DNA of 64,000 bases from positions 1 to 64,000 of the forward strand of contig NZ_BCVE01000019.1 in the NCBI RefSeq assembly GCF_001591585.1, given 5' to 3'. The stretch is from Niallia circulans NBRC 13626. Its GTDB lineage: Bacteria; Bacillota; Bacilli; Bacillales; Cytobacillaceae. Under the pieces are notes generated by a model. The model made no database searches. It was not told the DNA's origin and saw only the letters and a list, made by a program, of their open reading frames with translations. The position numbers and the translations under genes were made by a program. This document shows positions 62,729 through 64,000 of this stretch, in pieces. How positions within the stretch are numbered: position 1 is the stretch's first letter; each line of letters begins with the position of its first letter.

Positions 62729-62758
62729 CCCCCTGCCAATTATTAGAACTAAAGGGGG
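62729..62758 (-). terminator. GC hairpin with T tract, no gene directly upstream
   Basis: CCCCC (62729-62733) and GGGGG (62754-62758) flank a 20-nt interior; T6 follows on the minus strand. It lies about 90 nt after the terminator of the DUF1304 gene, so it may be a second terminator or end a short RNA. The remaining 62577-62985 spacer shows no ORF I can support. Confidence 0.5.
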
Positions 62759-62846
62759 ATAAACGTTGCAATTTTATACAAATGTAGCTTTCAAATAAAG
62801 ATTAATTAAAACATTTTATTGACTCTTTATTTACCAAAGAATACAA

Positions 62847-62885
62847 AAAATCCATTTTGAATAAGTTTTCTTCAAAATGGATTTT
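62847..62885 (-). terminator. Terminator after DUF1304 gene
   Basis: A perfect 15-bp stem (62847-62861 with 62871-62885), 9-nt loop, T6 on the minus strand, about 100 nt after the stop codon. Confidence 0.88.
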
Positions 62886-62985
62886 CTTTTAATAACTCTG
62901 TTAGATTTTTTTATAAAAAAGTTTGATTGTTTTCATCTTATGATCTTCAACATACATATATTTATAAAATATAAAAGCTTCGGTT

Positions 62986-63357
62986 CTACATTACAGACAA
63001 AAGGGTAACCAGTGCTAAAATAGCTGGAATTCCTTGTTTCACAATAATTGATTTGTTGGATGTAAAGCCTCCGAAAATGGCTGCCACTACCACACAAATT
63101 ACAAAAAACAACTGAATCATATAGCCAATTGAATTAAGTCCAAGTATTAGTCCCCAAATGAGACCAGCTGCTAAAAACCCATTATATAAACCTTGATTTG
63201 CAAACATGATGGCTACATTTCGATCTCTTTCTAAGTGCTTCGGTAAATTGAAAGCTCGTTTTGCCAATTTTGAATCAATAAAAAACATTTCAAGGATCAT
63301 AATAAATAAATGTTCTATTGCTACTATCCCAACTAAAATGGCCGCAAGTACTTCCAC
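62986..63357 (-). CDS. DUF1304 membrane protein
   Basis: A 123-residue protein with four membrane helices. The family signature is visible as VAIEHLFIMILEMFFIDS, with RDRNVAIMFANQGLYNGFLAAGLIWGL near the middle. Function unknown. It follows the nitroreductase gene by 42 nt on the same strand and is probably co-transcribed with it. Confidence 0.9.
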   Translation of the reverse strand: MEVLAAILVGIVAIEHLFIMILEMFFIDSKLAKRAFNLPKHLERDRNVAIMFANQGLYNGFLAAGLIWGLILGLNSIGYMIQLFFVICVVVAAIFGGFTSNKSIIVKQGIPAILALVTLLSVM

Positions 63358-63399
63358 TCACTAATCCCCCCCTTTTCTGTTTCCTAATATCAATTTATA

Positions 63400-63999
63400 T
63401 TATTTCCATTGTGCAATTCTATCGACAGGGAGACGGTATGAAGCATATCCTTCATCGACTGCTTTTCCGATGGATAGAAGCATGACTGGTACATAGCGCT
63501 CCTTTTCCAATCCGAAAGCTTCAGCGATATTTTCTTTTTCATAGCCCCCTATTGGGTTTGTTTCATATCCGTGCGCGCGTGCTGTCAACATAAGCTGCAT
63601 GGAGACGAGACCAGCGTCAACTAGAATCGTTTCCCGATTTACTTGCTCCGGTAGTTGTTCAAAATGTGCCTTCAAAGCCTCGATTTGTCTGTCTTTTACC
63701 TCCTGTGGCATGTATCCTAAGTCAACGGCTTTTGAATAAATTTCTTCTAAATAGTCTGCATTGTTCATATCTGCAAATACGGCGATTACGGCAGATGAAG
63801 TGGTGACTTGTGACTGATTAAATTTAGCAAGCCCCGCAAGTTTTTCTTTGGATTCTGGGCTTTCAATGATAAGAAAACGCCATGGCTGTGCGTTAACCGA
63901 AGATGGAGCTGTAGTCGCCTCCTCTAATATTTCAGTCATCTCTTCTTTACTGATTTTAACTGTTGGATCATAGTTGCGAATGGATCGGCGCCCTTTCAT
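63400..63999 (-). CDS. ydgI: NAD(P)H-dependent nitroreductase, N-terminus beyond the window
   Basis: A nitroreductase-family flavoenzyme nearly identical in pattern to B. subtilis YdgI: MKGRRSIRNYDPTVKISKEEM, ATTAPSSVNAQPWRFLII (FMN-binding), LMLTARAHGYETNPIGGYEKENIAEAFG and VPVMLLSIGKAVDEGYASYRLP. YdgI has about ten residues before the MKGRR position, so the first visible Met at 63999 is probably internal and the true start lies beyond the right edge. It is likely the first gene of an operon with the DUF1304 gene. Confidence 0.9.
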   Translation of the reverse strand: MKGRRSIRNYDPTVKISKEEMTEILEEATTAPSSVNAQPWRFLIIESPESKEKLAGLAKFNQSQVTTSSAVIAVFADMNNADYLEEIYSKAVDLGYMPQEVKDRQIEALKAHFEQLPEQVNRETILVDAGLVSMQLMLTARAHGYETNPIGGYEKENIAEAFGLEKERYVPVMLLSIGKAVDEGYASYRLPVDRIAQWK

Positions 64000-64000
64000 T

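Overview
The window is AT-rich, densely packed, uninterrupted low-GC Firmicute DNA, almost certainly a Bacillaceae chromosome. Many proteins read as orthologues of Bacillus subtilis genes (GanS-GanP-GanQ-GanA-GanR, YfnB, YsnE, AadK, YdgI, HflX). Ribosome-binding sites are strong (AGGAGG type), ATGA start/stop overlaps are common and T-tailed intrinsic terminators are abundant. I see no rRNA, tRNA, CRISPR array or intact mobile element.

Layout. 1-490 is a tandem array of a 20/21-bp unit that decays rightward. 0.6-2.2 kb holds a cupin protein and a short-chain dehydrogenase. 2.2-9.1 kb is a beta-galactoside/galactan uptake and hydrolysis operon (ganSPQA) with its divergent LacI regulator, without a galactanase gene. 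9.2-14 kb has a YfnB-type nucleotidase operon with two half-size DMT transporters flanking a Crp-like regulator, an azoreductase and a YsnE acetyltransferase. 14.3-22.4 kb carries two paralogous ECF sigma/anti-sigma pairs, the first followed by an LCP cell-wall gene, and between them three overlapping acetyltransferase genes, a cyclopropane-synthase-like methyltransferase and a TrxB-like flavoprotein. 22.5-24.1 kb is hflX behind a roughly 345-nt structured leader. 24.3-32.5 kb has 3-methyladenine glycosylase, an ECF sigma fused to an NTF2-like domain, a frameshifted WYL regulator, a chemoreceptor, BrnQ, an acetyltransferase, a DsrE-like protein and AadK. 32.6-38.9 kb has envelope genes (an unknown membrane protein, an LCP protein with an XRE-DUF1232 regulator, TSUP plus DUF1634, and two unknown membrane proteins). 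39-43 kb is a Fur-controlled siderophore ABC operon. 43.5-49.4 kb holds DUF3243, an MFS exporter with an XRE-cupin regulator, a TetR/SDR pair and an HxlR/alcohol dehydrogenase pair. 49.5-54.1 kb is a LanFEG-like ABC transporter with its two-component system. 54.7-64 kb has a serine hydrolase, a degraded region with a structured element and a broken gene, a lactococcin-972-type ABC locus with a tiny peptide gene and a two-component system, an unknown gene, DUF1304 and a nitroreductase cut by the window edge.

How the parts work together. Much of the window deals with envelope stress and antimicrobials: ECF/anti-sigma pairs, LCP proteins, two ABC/two-component modules aimed at peptides, AadK and HflX. 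The strongest regulatory observation is the hflX leader. It has an extended -10 promoter, an 11-codon leader peptide with its own Shine-Dalgarno, a perfect terminator hairpin just before hflX, and an upstream 9-nt segment that is an exact competitor for the 5' arm of that terminator, which is the layout of an attenuator. Also notable are a promoter motif shared by the two ECF pairs, a 39-codon peptide gene overlapping the bacteriocin-type ABC ATPase, a -1 slippery A7 run splitting the WYL regulator, a five-copy dispersed inverted-repeat family at gene ends between 19.7 and 29.1 kb, and two micro-ORFs with strong Shine-Dalgarno sites downstream of the DUF3243 gene.
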